DNA of 10,216 bases from Alistipes sp. CAG:514 (GTDB lineage: Bacteria; Bacteroidota; Bacteroidia; Bacteroidales; UBA932), in contig HF986038.1 of the NCBI GenBank assembly GCA_000431015.1, positions 8,614 through 18,829 of the forward strand. Reading direction: 5' to 3'. Position numbers and translations under genes: made by a program. Positions within the stretch are counted from its first letter, which is position 1; each line of letters begins with the position of its first letter. Below are positions 1 to 7,600 of the stretch, one piece after another. Under the pieces are notes generated by a model, which saw only the letters and a program-made list of their open reading frames with translations, made no database searches and was not told the DNA's origin.

Positions 1-381
1 AATGGCGGTGAAACGTCCGCAGCCAAGGCTGACGGCCAGTGCGTTCTGGCCTTTCCGAAGAGCGGACTTCACATCGAACTCATTGAAATAGACCCTTTTC
101 CTGTAGTCGGAGACTGTCGGGGAAAGCTCCTGGTCACAGGTAATATGCCGCCCGTTGATCCAGGCGTCGTAGACACCGAGACCGCTGATGCGAAGGGTCG
201 CCGTCCTCACCTTGCCATCCAGTCTGACCTCCTTACGAAGGTAACGGGCAGGAAGAACCGTGTTTCCCTGAAGGACATCGCCTTCGTAGTCACATCCGAT
301 CCATTTTCCGCCATATTCAGCGGCGGAAAGGGTCAGCGCGGCGACAAGAGCCGCAATAGTTGTTAAAATTCTTCTTATCAT
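1..381 (-). CDS. Exported alpha-L-rhamnosidase-like protein (GH78 type), N-terminal part only
   Basis: The reading frame runs from an ATG at 381 without a stop to the window edge, giving the first 127 residues. Residues 1-21 form a signal peptide (MIRRIL, then an Ala/Leu-rich core ending LSAA), so the product is exported. Residues 45-126 resemble the N-terminal beta-sandwich domain of bacterial alpha-L-rhamnosidases: PARYLRKEV, then ISGLGVYDAWINGR, then SDYRKRVYFNEFDV and GQNALAVSLGCGRF. In this family that domain precedes an (alpha/alpha)6 catalytic barrel that removes terminal L-rhamnose from glycans; the catalytic part lies outside the window. The gene begins 48 bases after the 5'-nucleotidase stop, with no terminator and no good promoter between them, so it is probably last or internal in the same transcript. 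Another enzyme carrying the same accessory domain is possible, so substrate is inferred by family only. Confidence 0.75.
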   Translation of the reverse strand, partial: MIRRILTTIAALVAALTLSAAEYGGKWIGCDYEGDVLQGNTVLPARYLRKEVRLDGKVRTATLRISGLGVYDAWINGRHITCDQELSPTVSDYRKRVYFNEFDVKSALRKGQNALAVSLGCGRFTAI

Positions 382-429
382 ACAATTAAAAATTAGTGTT
401 GTTTGTCAAAAAATCGTTCTGTAATCCCG

Positions 430-2184
430 TTAACGGCCAAACAAGAGCTCCAGGTCGCGCTCAATGGCAGGCCCGGCCACTTTCTCCGGCACGAACGACC
501 AGTGGCCGATGACTGCCGGATCACCTATGACAGCGGGATCTATCACGCGGTTCTTCCTGAGATAGTCATACAGGATCTCGCGGATCTCAGGATAGTACTC
601 GACGGTTCTCTCCGAGATTGTGTCCGTGTCGATCCCGGCCTCGGCCAAAAGCCCGCCGCCACCGTTGGCGCGGTAGGATGTCATCGCCACATTGTAGGTC
701 TCCCCGAAGTTGAAAGGCCTGCCGTCAGCCATCGTGGTGATCACGATCCTGGAGCCGTAAGGCTTGGTGACATCGACGGTGTAGTTGATTCCGGCGGCGG
801 AATCGAAGTTGTAGGCCCTTTCCGCGAACGACCATCCTGTACGGCCGTTTCGCGGATCATCCCTCCGGACGATGTTCAGCACATGGTCGGCCGGCCTGGA
901 TGCCGTGACGATCCAGCGGTTGTAGGAGGCCTCAAGATAGTCCTTGATCTCCTTGCCGCTCATCGTGACCACACAGAGCTGGTTCTCATACGGATAGATG
1001 GTGAACAGATCATTGTAGACCAGCGTTCCCGCCTTGACGGTACCGTCGTAGGTCAACGGAGCCGCGATCGAGACCTGAGCCGGCGGACAGCCCAGGCAAA
1101 GCGTGTGGACAAGGTTGACATAGTCACACATCCCTTTGTAGGCGTCGCGGGTACGCATCTCCACCTTCAGCTCACCCACTTCCCGGGTCGTGAACTCCCG
1201 GACAGCCTGATAGTCCCCGTGGAACCTGGCCTCCATCTCCGCATCGACACGGTGCGGATCGACAGGTATCAGTTCCGTGGAGACGGCGCGCCTGACAACC
1301 TGACCGTCGTCAACGGTCAAGCGCAAGGTTCCGTGACCGACAAATCGGCTGTGGCTTCCGGAGTTGATCAGCCCGATGCTGTCATTGCAGGCCACGAATG
1401 GCCTATGGTCGTGCGAGCAGACCACGAAATCCACTCCCCGGAGGCTCTTGAACAGATCCATGCCCTGACTCTCAAGCATGGAGCCGTCCCCCGCCCCTGT
1501 CCCGGAATGGACGGCCACGATCACGACATCAGGCCTCTCCCTGGCGGCCACCTTGTCCACATCCTCCTGCACCAAAGGCACAAGGCTCTCGAACGTCATT
1601 CCGCTCCAGAGTCTCTCCGACAGCCAGTTCTTCATGTTGGCGTTCGTGAAGCCGAGGACGGCGACCTTCAGACCCCCTTTCCTGAACACCTTGTAAAGAG
1701 GGAAATAGGGCTTGCCGTTATCGTTGCGTACAGCGTTGCCCGCCAGAAACGGGATCCCGTGAGACTCCAGTTCCCGCGCCACACGGTCGTAGACCCTGTG
1801 TCCCGTCTCAATGTCGTGGTTGCCGACGGTCACCGCATCGTAGCCCATGTAGGAGGCTATCCGAGGATAGATGTGCGGAGAGAGCGTGTCCACATAGTTG
1901 AAGTAATAGGCCGCGTTGTCTCCCTGAAGGATGTCGCCGGCGTCGACGAAGACCACATTGTCAGCCCCGGCGACGGCGCGGACACTGTCCACGACCGTTT
2001 TCACGGCACAGAGCGACGGCCTCACCCCGTCCCCGACATAGGTGGAATCGAAATAGGTTCCATGCACGTCATTGGTGGTGAGAAGCTGGATGACATAGTC
2101 CCCGTCCCTTGGACCGGAATGGCACCCCGTCATCAAGAAGCCGACGGCGGCAGCTATAGCGACAAACGAAAAAGCTCTTTTCAT
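430..2184 (-). CDS. Lipoprotein 5'-nucleotidase / metallophosphoesterase (UshA type)
   Basis: This 584-residue protein has the two-domain layout of UshA-type 5'-nucleotidases, which remove phosphate from extracytoplasmic nucleotides (some also cleave cyclic nucleotides or sugar nucleotides). Residues 1-20 are a lipoprotein signal ending FLMTGC, with lipidated Cys21. The metallophosphoesterase domain (about 32-300) shows the dimetal ligand motifs TTNDVHG (D39, H41), DAGDILQGD (D84), GNHD (121-124), H226 in VAVHSG, and SHDH (H258, H260). The C-terminal substrate domain (about 335-540) contains GTLVYNDLFTIYPYENQL and SYRANGGG. At the place where UshA has GGDGY this protein has GGGG, so nucleotide contacts may differ. 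The start lies 3 bases after the stop of the upstream barrel gene, and a weak AAGG overlaps that stop, implying coupled translation. The last 40 residues contain a duplicated DPAVIG. Family confidence is high; the exact substrate is not determined. Confidence 0.93.
   Translation of the reverse strand: MKRAFSFVAIAAAVGFLMTGCHSGPRDGDYVIQLLTTNDVHGTYFDSTYVGDGVRPSLCAVKTVVDSVRAVAGADNVVFVDAGDILQGDNAAYYFNYVDTLSPHIYPRIASYMGYDAVTVGNHDIETGHRVYDRVARELESHGIPFLAGNAVRNDNGKPYFPLYKVFRKGGLKVAVLGFTNANMKNWLSERLWSGMTFESLVPLVQEDVDKVAARERPDVVIVAVHSGTGAGDGSMLESQGMDLFKSLRGVDFVVCSHDHRPFVACNDSIGLINSGSHSRFVGHGTLRLTVDDGQVVRRAVSTELIPVDPHRVDAEMEARFHGDYQAVREFTTREVGELKVEMRTRDAYKGMCDYVNLVHTLCLGCPPAQVSIAAPLTYDGTVKAGTLVYNDLFTIYPYENQLCVVTMSGKEIKDYLEASYNRWIVTASRPADHVLNIVRRDDPRNGRTGWSFAERAYNFDSAAGINYTVDVTKPYGSRIVITTMADGRPFNFGETYNVAMTSYRANGGGGLLAEAGIDTDTISERTVEYYPEIREILYDYLRKNRVIDPAVIGDPAVIGHWSFVPEKVAGPAIERDLELLFGR
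505..540 (-). repeat. Short tandem duplication in the 5'-nucleotidase tail
   Basis: Two adjacent 18-base units (523-540, then 505-522 in reading order) both encode Asp-Pro-Ala-Val-Ile-Gly at residues 549-554 and 555-560. They differ at four bases, all in third codon positions (CCC/CCG, GCT/GCA, ATA/ATC, GGT/GGC). The peptide is thus kept while the DNA has diverged, so the duplication is not recent and is in frame. It lies after the folded C-terminal domain, in a probable linker or tail. Confidence 0.8.
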
Positions 2185-2187
2185 ACC

Positions 2188-3438
2188 TTATAAATATATC
2201 TCAAAATTCCTTTGCCTGCGGGAAGGCGACGAGGCCTTGGCTGATTTCCTGCCGGCCAGCGCGCGGCCAAGGTCGAAGACGACACTTAACCTCTGCTGGC
2301 TTCCCTGGTAGCCATCTCCTGTGAAATGAAACACGGCGGAGAGCCTTACACGCACGAAATCAGCAATATAAGGCTGCCAATAAACCTCGGCGCGGTCATA
2401 GAACCCCGAATGCCTCCAACTCTCGCCGTCACCGTGGATGCGGTAGAAAGGACTGCCGAAATACAAACCCTGCTGTCCAAGAATATTCCCGCCCGCGTCG
2501 ATGGTGCCGTAATAAGGCATCTGCCCGCCGCCGTAGTAGGAGTCATTCAGGACACCGAACTTCCTGTAGCCGATGTTCAGCGTCAGAAGCCCGCCGAACG
2601 AAGGCTCAAGTCCCGTCCCGTTGATCCTGTCCTGGTGTATTCCCTGAATATAGCTGAGTTTGGAGTCCAAGCGGAAGTTGCGTCTCCCTGCTGCCAGTGA
2701 CACGAAAGGCGAGACAAGAATATTGTCCACCACGCCACGATACTCAAGAGTGTTGGCGAAATGTCCCATCGTGGCGGTCCAGCCGGCGCGGAGGAAATCT
2801 CCCGCCAGCGCGAAATTGCCGTAGGTGAAGATCTGGAAGCGCTCCCTTCGTCCGTGGCCGATCATCCCCATCCAGTCCAGACCGGCCTCGCAGTAGCCCC
2901 GGCGGGTCTCGTACTTGAGCAACACTCCTTCTAAATTATTGTCATAGAACTGGTTCACATCGGAGATAAACAAGGATGGCACGAAGTCCGTCCGCACAGG
3001 ATCCTCCGACCAGGCCGGGAATCCCGAGCCGAAGACCGAGTTATGACGTGGGAATATTCCAGCAAGGAGGCTGAACCGACGGCTGCCGCGACGGCTGTCA
3101 AGACCGTACCAGAACGTCATCTCCCGGAAAAGGCCGACGTTCCGGAGATCCTTGTCGCTCTCCCCCACCGGCGACTCACCCATATTCTTCATCACGTCCA
3201 GCCCGAGCGTCAGCCGATGGGTCATCCCTCCGCCGGCGACCATGACACCCACGGACGGAGTGAGCCGCGCGGCGTGGACCGTGCCGGACGTTTCGAACCT
3301 ATTGCCCGAGCCGTCATATTCCCTATTGTCGAAATAGTACTGAAAGTCAGCTCCGTAGGTCAAGTCCACCTTGTTCTGCGAACGACCTGGAAGAGCAGTG
3401 GCCAACAGCAACGCTAACGCGATCATGCAATCTCTCAT
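2188..3438 (-). CDS. Outer-membrane beta-barrel protein of unknown function
   Basis: The product is 416 residues from the ATG at 3438. Residues 1-21 form a signal peptide (MRDCMIALALLLATALPG, then RSQ), followed by a mature protein of alternating short polar and aromatic segments, rich in Gly, Tyr, Phe and Arg, as in an outer-membrane barrel. Recognisable stretches are LLAGIFPRHN (125-134), QFYDNNLEG (163-171), DWMGM (188-192), GVVDN (235-239), YYGGGQMPYYG (301-311), LYFGSPFYR (325-333) and the probable last strand QQRLSVVFDL (381-390). It resembles barrel proteins usually left as hypothetical in Bacteroidales; I cannot name a function. The frame is open a further 63 codons upstream to an ATG at 3627, but that extension would cross the promoter region and run antisense inside the GSCFA gene, and it lacks a signal peptide at its start. 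An ATG at 3426 is an alternative start. A 26-residue basic tail (GRALAGRK to the end) follows the last strand. The next gene begins 3 bases downstream. Confidence 0.8.
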   Translation of the reverse strand: MRDCMIALALLLATALPGRSQNKVDLTYGADFQYYFDNREYDGSGNRFETSGTVHAARLTPSVGVMVAGGGMTHRLTLGLDVMKNMGESPVGESDKDLRNVGLFREMTFWYGLDSRRGSRRFSLLAGIFPRHNSVFGSGFPAWSEDPVRTDFVPSLFISDVNQFYDNNLEGVLLKYETRRGYCEAGLDWMGMIGHGRRERFQIFTYGNFALAGDFLRAGWTATMGHFANTLEYRGVVDNILVSPFVSLAAGRRNFRLDSKLSYIQGIHQDRINGTGLEPSFGGLLTLNIGYRKFGVLNDSYYGGGQMPYYGTIDAGGNILGQQGLYFGSPFYRIHGDGESWRHSGFYDRAEVYWQPYIADFVRVRLSAVFHFTGDGYQGSQQRLSVVFDLGRALAGRKSAKASSPSRRQRNFEIYL

Positions 3439-3485
3439 ATTCACAAGCCATGCCGGGAGAAATGGCAGCCCGGACAAGGCTAATG

Positions 3486-3505
3486 CAAAATTACTGATAA
3501 TTTTG
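3486..3505. promoter_or_regulatory. Divergent back-to-back promoter boxes in a perfect inverted repeat
   Basis: CAAAATTA, CTGA, TAATTTTG: two 8-base arms that are exact reverse complements around a 4-base centre. Each arm read outward is a perfect TAnnTTTG, the Bacteroidetes -7 element. On the plus strand (3498-3505) this predicts a transcript start near 3512, giving the GSCFA gene a leader of about 9 bases. On the minus strand (3493 down to 3486) it predicts a start near 3479 and a leader of about 41 bases for the barrel gene. I see no TTTG at -33 spacing for either direction. The same palindrome could also be an operator for a dimeric regulator. Confidence 0.6.
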
Positions 3506-3520
3506 TAATTTCGCACCTGT

Positions 3521-4393
3521 ATGGAAGGACTCAAACTACAAACTCCGGTAGAAACCGGTCGGGGAAAGATCAGCATCTCTCTGAAAGACAAGACATTCAT
3601 TCTTGGAAGCTGCTTCGCCGACAACATCGGTCAGAAAATGACGGACCTTGGATTCGAGGTCTGCGTCAATCCTTTCGGGACGATCTACAACCCCGTTTCC
3701 GTCTGCAACTCCATCGCCCGCCTATCCTCGGGGATCCCTTTCGGCGAGAGCGAGTGCGTCCCGATGGGCGCGGGCGCGGGACTAATCTGTTCCTTCAGCC
3801 ACCACACCACCTTCGCCCGCCGCACCGCCCGGGAGTTCCTTGACAACGCCAACGCATCACTGTCAGACGCTTCCCGCAAATGGCACGAGGCCGGAAAGGT
3901 CATAATCACCCTCGGAACAGCGTGGATTTACGAACATGTCCGCTCGGGCGAGACCGTCTCCAACTGCCTCAAGATCGACGCGGGAGAATTTTCCCGCAGA
4001 CGGCTCACGGTCCGCGAGACGGCGGTCCTTCTTATGAATATGGTCGGGCGGCATCCGGACAAGGAATTCCTGTTCACCGTCTCCCCTATCCGTCACCTCA
4101 AGGACGGAGCGCACGGCAACCAGCTCAGCAAAAGCACCCTTCTGCTCGCTTTGGACGAGGTTCTGGCGAAGTTCCCGGAGCGTTGTGAATATTTTCCAGC
4201 CTACGAGATCGTGCTTGACGAGCTGCGGGACTACCGTTTCTATGCCGCCGACATGATCCACCCGTCCGACCAGGCCGTGGACTATCTCTGGTCCCGTTTC
4301 GTAGGATTCGCCGTCCCTCCTGCCGACCTCCCGGAACTTGATTCGAGGCGCAGGGGACTGCTCCGCAGCCGGCACCGTCCCATAAACCGATAG
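3521..4393 (+). CDS. GSCFA-family protein (SGNH-hydrolase-like)
   Basis: This 290-residue protein carries the family's defining N-terminal motif GSCFA at 29-33 (context FILGSCFADNIG), followed by VNPFGTIYNP (49-58), FSHHTTF (92-98), IITLGTAWIYE (128-138), TVSPIRHLKDG (186-196) with N200, and DYRFYAADMIHPSDQAVDY (237-255). The family is functionally uncharacterised but is related in fold to SGNH/GDSL esterases. The Ser of GSC and the Asp/His of DMIHPS are candidate catalytic residues by analogy, which is inference. There is no signal peptide, so a cytoplasmic location is likely. The start is fixed by an in-frame TAA at 3506-3508 and the absence of another ATG. The end RSRHRPINR matches the usual HRPF-like C-terminus, so the gene looks intact. 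It is transcribed away from the barrel gene and appears monocistronic, with no clear terminator before the repeats that follow. Confidence 0.92.
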   Translation: MEGLKLQTPVETGRGKISISLKDKTFILGSCFADNIGQKMTDLGFEVCVNPFGTIYNPVSVCNSIARLSSGIPFGESECVPMGAGAGLICSFSHHTTFARRTAREFLDNANASLSDASRKWHEAGKVIITLGTAWIYEHVRSGETVSNCLKIDAGEFSRRRLTVRETAVLLMNMVGRHPDKEFLFTVSPIRHLKDGAHGNQLSKSTLLLALDEVLAKFPERCEYFPAYEIVLDELRDYRFYAADMIHPSDQAVDYLWSRFVGFAVPPADLPELDSRRRGLLRSRHRPINR

Positions 4394-4403
4394 CCCTCGA
4401 CAC

Positions 4404-4501
4404 GTCACCCCGCGATTCCGGTCAGCATCCGCGGTAGAAATTTATACCGGTCAGCCACTGCAACTGCTCGTCACACCGCAATTCCGGTCAGCATCCGCGA
4501 T
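4404..4501. repeat. Pair of GC-rich intergenic direct repeats
   Basis: Two 32-base copies, 4404-4435 and 4470-4501, match at 29 of 32 positions with a 66-base period; the shared core is ATTCCGGTCAGCATCCGCG. A shorter third match, CCGGTCAGC, sits between them at 4447-4455. The first copy can pair CCGCG (4410-4414) with CGCGG (4430-4434) around a 15-base loop, but this is not kept in the second copy. No T-run follows, so it is not a standard intrinsic terminator. It lies between the GSCFA stop and the susC promoter. Dispersed intergenic repeat family, regulator-binding sites and a relic of coding sequence are all possible. Confidence 0.6.
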
Positions 4502-4527
4502 GGCCGGAGAATGTTTTGGCGGAATTT

Positions 4528-4558
4528 TTTGGTTATTCGATGTAAAACGTTAAATTTG
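4528..4558 (+). promoter_or_regulatory. Bacteroides-type promoter of the susC/susD pair
   Basis: TTTG at 4528-4531 and TAAATTTG at 4551-4558 are separated by 19 bases, matching both consensus elements of the primary Bacteroides sigma factor (-33 TTTG, 19-21 bases, -7 TAnnTTTG). Transcription would begin near 4564-4566. A consensus promoter here suggests basal expression by the housekeeping sigma factor. Many SusC genes instead depend on an ECF sigma factor or a hybrid two-component regulator, and no such regulator gene is in the window. Confidence 0.75.
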
Positions 4559-4643
4559 CAGAATAAATCAGCGCACCAAACTACGCGATTTTTAAAATGG
4601 ACATTAATTAACAACCAATAAGTTAATACAAAACCATTATTTA
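4559..4643 (+). other. 5' leader of the susC transcript
   Basis: About 80 bases, AT-rich, between the predicted transcript start and the ATG at 4644. It has no Shine-Dalgarno sequence, as is common in Bacteroidetes, where AT-rich unstructured leaders suffice. A weak 6-base stem is possible (ATTAAC at 4607-4612 with GTTAAT at 4622-4627, 9-base loop). I see no good outward promoter for an antisense RNA and no known riboswitch. The exact 5' end is inferred from the promoter. Confidence 0.4.
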
Positions 4644-7600
4644 ATGAAAAAGAATCGCACTTACAAAGTAAACGCCATTCTCATGATGCTGCTCGCCGGC
4701 ACGCTGTCATTCAGCGCCACGGCAGCCGCCTCCGAGTCTGGTTTACTGCCCGAGGCAGCAGCTCAGCAGCAGCTAGTCAAGGGAACGATCGTCGATGTCA
4801 ACGGCAACCCGATCCCGGGAGCCAGCGTGATGGTACCTGGCACAACCACCGGAACCGTCACCCAGATTGACGGAACTTTCTCACTCAATGTCGCCGAAGG
4901 CACAAAGGTAGAAATCGGCTGCCTCGGCTACACCACAGTCACCACAACCGCCCGCAACGGCATGAAGGTAGTCCTCAAGGAAGACGCCATGATGCTGAGC
5001 GATGTCGTAGTCGTCGGCTTCGGTAACCAAAGGAAGGAGAATCTTACAGGCGCCGTGGCTTCGGTAAATGTGGGAAAGACTCTTGAAAGCAGGCCACTCG
5101 CTGATGTGGGACGAGGCCTTCAGGGCGCGGCAGCCGGACTCAATGTTCGACTTACAACCGCCGAGGTAGGAGCGGAGCCGCTCATGCGCATCCGTGGACA
5201 GTTTGCCTCAATCAGTGGTGGTGCTTCCCCTCTTATTCTTCTCGACAATGTAGAGATTCCATCCATTCAACTTATCAACCCCGATGACATTGAATCGATC
5301 TCCGTTCTTAAGGATGCGGCTTCAGCATCCATATATGGAGCGAAAGCCGCATTCGGAGTCATTCTTATCACGTCAAAGAGAGGCTCCAAGGAGGAAGGTA
5401 AAGTAAACGTCACATATTCCGGAAACTTGTCATTCCAGAATATTACCAAGCCATACGACATAGCCGGAGTTAATGGAATGCATTACACGGTGCAGGCTTT
5501 TGAGCGAACAGGATTGACACGCGCCGGCTATCCTTGGCTCGTATCAAGAAACAGTTGGCAGGCAGCCTTAGCGTGGGAGGAACAATTCGGAGGTTCCGTC
5601 GGTGCGTTTGACCCAATGGTATATGGTAGAGACTATTACTATGACGGTGACAAGGTTTATGGTATAAGAACATACGATCCGACTGACTATATGGTTCGTA
5701 AAAATGCACCTACCACATCACATAATATTTCAGTCGCTGGAAACAAAGGCAAGACCGACTTCAACATCAGTTTGGCATACCTTGATCAACAGGGTATGAT
5801 GAAACCTGCAAAACACGATGACTACAGCAGATGGAACGCCAACGTCAAGATCAACACAAAGATCAATGATTGGTTGGCTGTCCACTCTGGCATAATGTTC
5901 ACTAAATCGAACAAGCGATGGGCGTACAATACGGCTGTAGGTAATGCTGACATGTGGTATTACATGTACCGCTGGGGACCGACAATTCCTGTAATTGAGA
6001 CAGATTCAAACGGTTATTCTCTTCGCGGACCTGCCTTTGAGTCAGCAGCATCTAACACTGCATCAAATAAAACACACTACACTAGCGTAAATGCGGGAGC
6101 TACAATCACTCCTTTGAAAGATTGGGATATCAACATTGACTATACGTATGCTGATCAAGAAGTGATGAGCTATAGGCCAGGGACACGCTTCTATGCTGGA
6201 GATACGTGGTCCACACCAAGCGTACTTACTGATGATAACGGAAATACCAAAATGGTAACCAATTACTGGTCAGACTATAACGGACTTCCTAAAAGTATCG
6301 AAGACAGGGCCTTCATACCAGCTTACTATACTTCTGCCGGCTCTGGAATAGATCATGTGCATCAATCTTCTTCCTCCGCTCAGCGTCAGACTATAAACCT
6401 AACGTCAAATTACGCACTTAAGATAGCTGATAGCCATAACTTCAACTTCATGTTGGGTATCCAGAGTGTTTCTTACAAATACACCGATCACTGGAGTAAA
6501 AAGATGGCACTTATGGACTATGAGAACCCTCAATTCGACCTCGCTACAGGCACACAGACTTCCGGAGGTGATTATGCGTGGAACTCAACGCTTGGTTTCT
6601 TCGGACGAGTTAACTATAACCTGAAAGAGCGTTACCTCCTTGAAGCAAACCTCCGATATGATGGTTCTTCGAAATTTCCTAAAGATTTAAAATGGATGCT
6701 GTTCCCTTCTGTGTCTGCCGGATGGAGGGTGACAGAAGAGCCATGGATGGCAAACATCAAGCCTATAATGAACAATCTGAAGTTGCGTGCTTCATGGGGA
6801 ACAATCGGAGACCAGTCTGTTGCAAGTTCTATGTATATTCCAACAATGGACGGCACAACATCAGTTTGGATTCACAATGGCCAAAAAGACACTTATTATG
6901 GAACTCCGGCCGCAGTGGCCACTGATTTGACTTGGCAGAAGATAGAAACCTTTGACATCGGTGTTGACCTGTCATTGTTCCACGCCTTCGATATCACATT
7001 CGACTGGTATAGAAGAAACACTAACGGAATGATCGTCCCAGGCCCTGGTGTATCCCATAGTTATGGAACAACAGCACCTAAAGGTAATTATGGCTCGCTT
7101 CGGACGGATGGATGGGAACTATCAGTCAACTACGGTCATGTGTTCGACAATGGACTCAGTCTTTCAGTCAATGCCTCATTGGCTGACGCACTTACTAAAA
7201 TCACCAAATACGGCACCACAAGAAGCATCAATGATTGGTATGTCGGAAAGCACTACGGTGAAATATGGGGATTTAAAGTAGATCGTTTATTCCAAAAGGA
7301 TGATTTTGAATATGACAGCAACGGAAACTTGATAATGGTTGCGCCAGGCGACGGAAGTAATCCAGATGGTTATAAATATGCCCATTACAAATTTGCGAAT
7401 CCGAACACTCCTCTCCAAGGAAAGTACAATGCTTCCAGCAACGTAATGTTCGGTCCCGGAGATGTAAAGTATAAAGACCTTAACGGTGACGGAGTCATCG
7501 ATGTAGGTGATGAGACTGTGGACAACCCTGGAGATCGCACAATTATCGGTAACACAACTCCTCGCTACGAGTATAGCTTTAGAATAGACGCAGCCTGGAA

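Noticed and set aside
382..429. Possible separate promoter for the rhamnosidase-like gene (TAATTTTT on the minus strand)
   Set aside because: It misses the final G of TAnnTTTG, sits 6 bases before the ATG, and the only upstream TTTTTTG is about 12 bases away rather than 19-21.
403..2193. Plus-strand open frame of 596 codons lying opposite nearly the whole 5'-nucleotidase gene
   Set aside because: It mirrors a gene with clear catalytic motifs, has no signal or recognisable domain, and its His/Val/Arg/Asp-rich product is typical of the antisense frame of GC-rich coding DNA.
3439..3627. 63-codon N-terminal extension of the barrel gene
   Set aside because: It would overlap the divergent promoter and run antisense into the GSCFA gene, and would bury the clear signal peptide that begins at 3438.
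3863..4408. Minus-strand open frame of 181 codons opposite the GSCFA gene
   Set aside because: No recognisable domain; it is the shadow of a GC-rich gene whose family motifs are all on the plus strand.
4410..4449. Possible terminator after the GSCFA gene in the GC-rich repeat region
   Set aside because: Only 5-base stems with long or AT-rich loops can be drawn, and no T-run follows.
4559..4720. Cis-antisense small RNA near the susC start, as known for some Bacteroides polysaccharide loci
   Set aside because: On the minus strand I found no exact TAnnTTTG in this stretch; the closest, opposite 4663-4670, has a mismatch in the essential TA.
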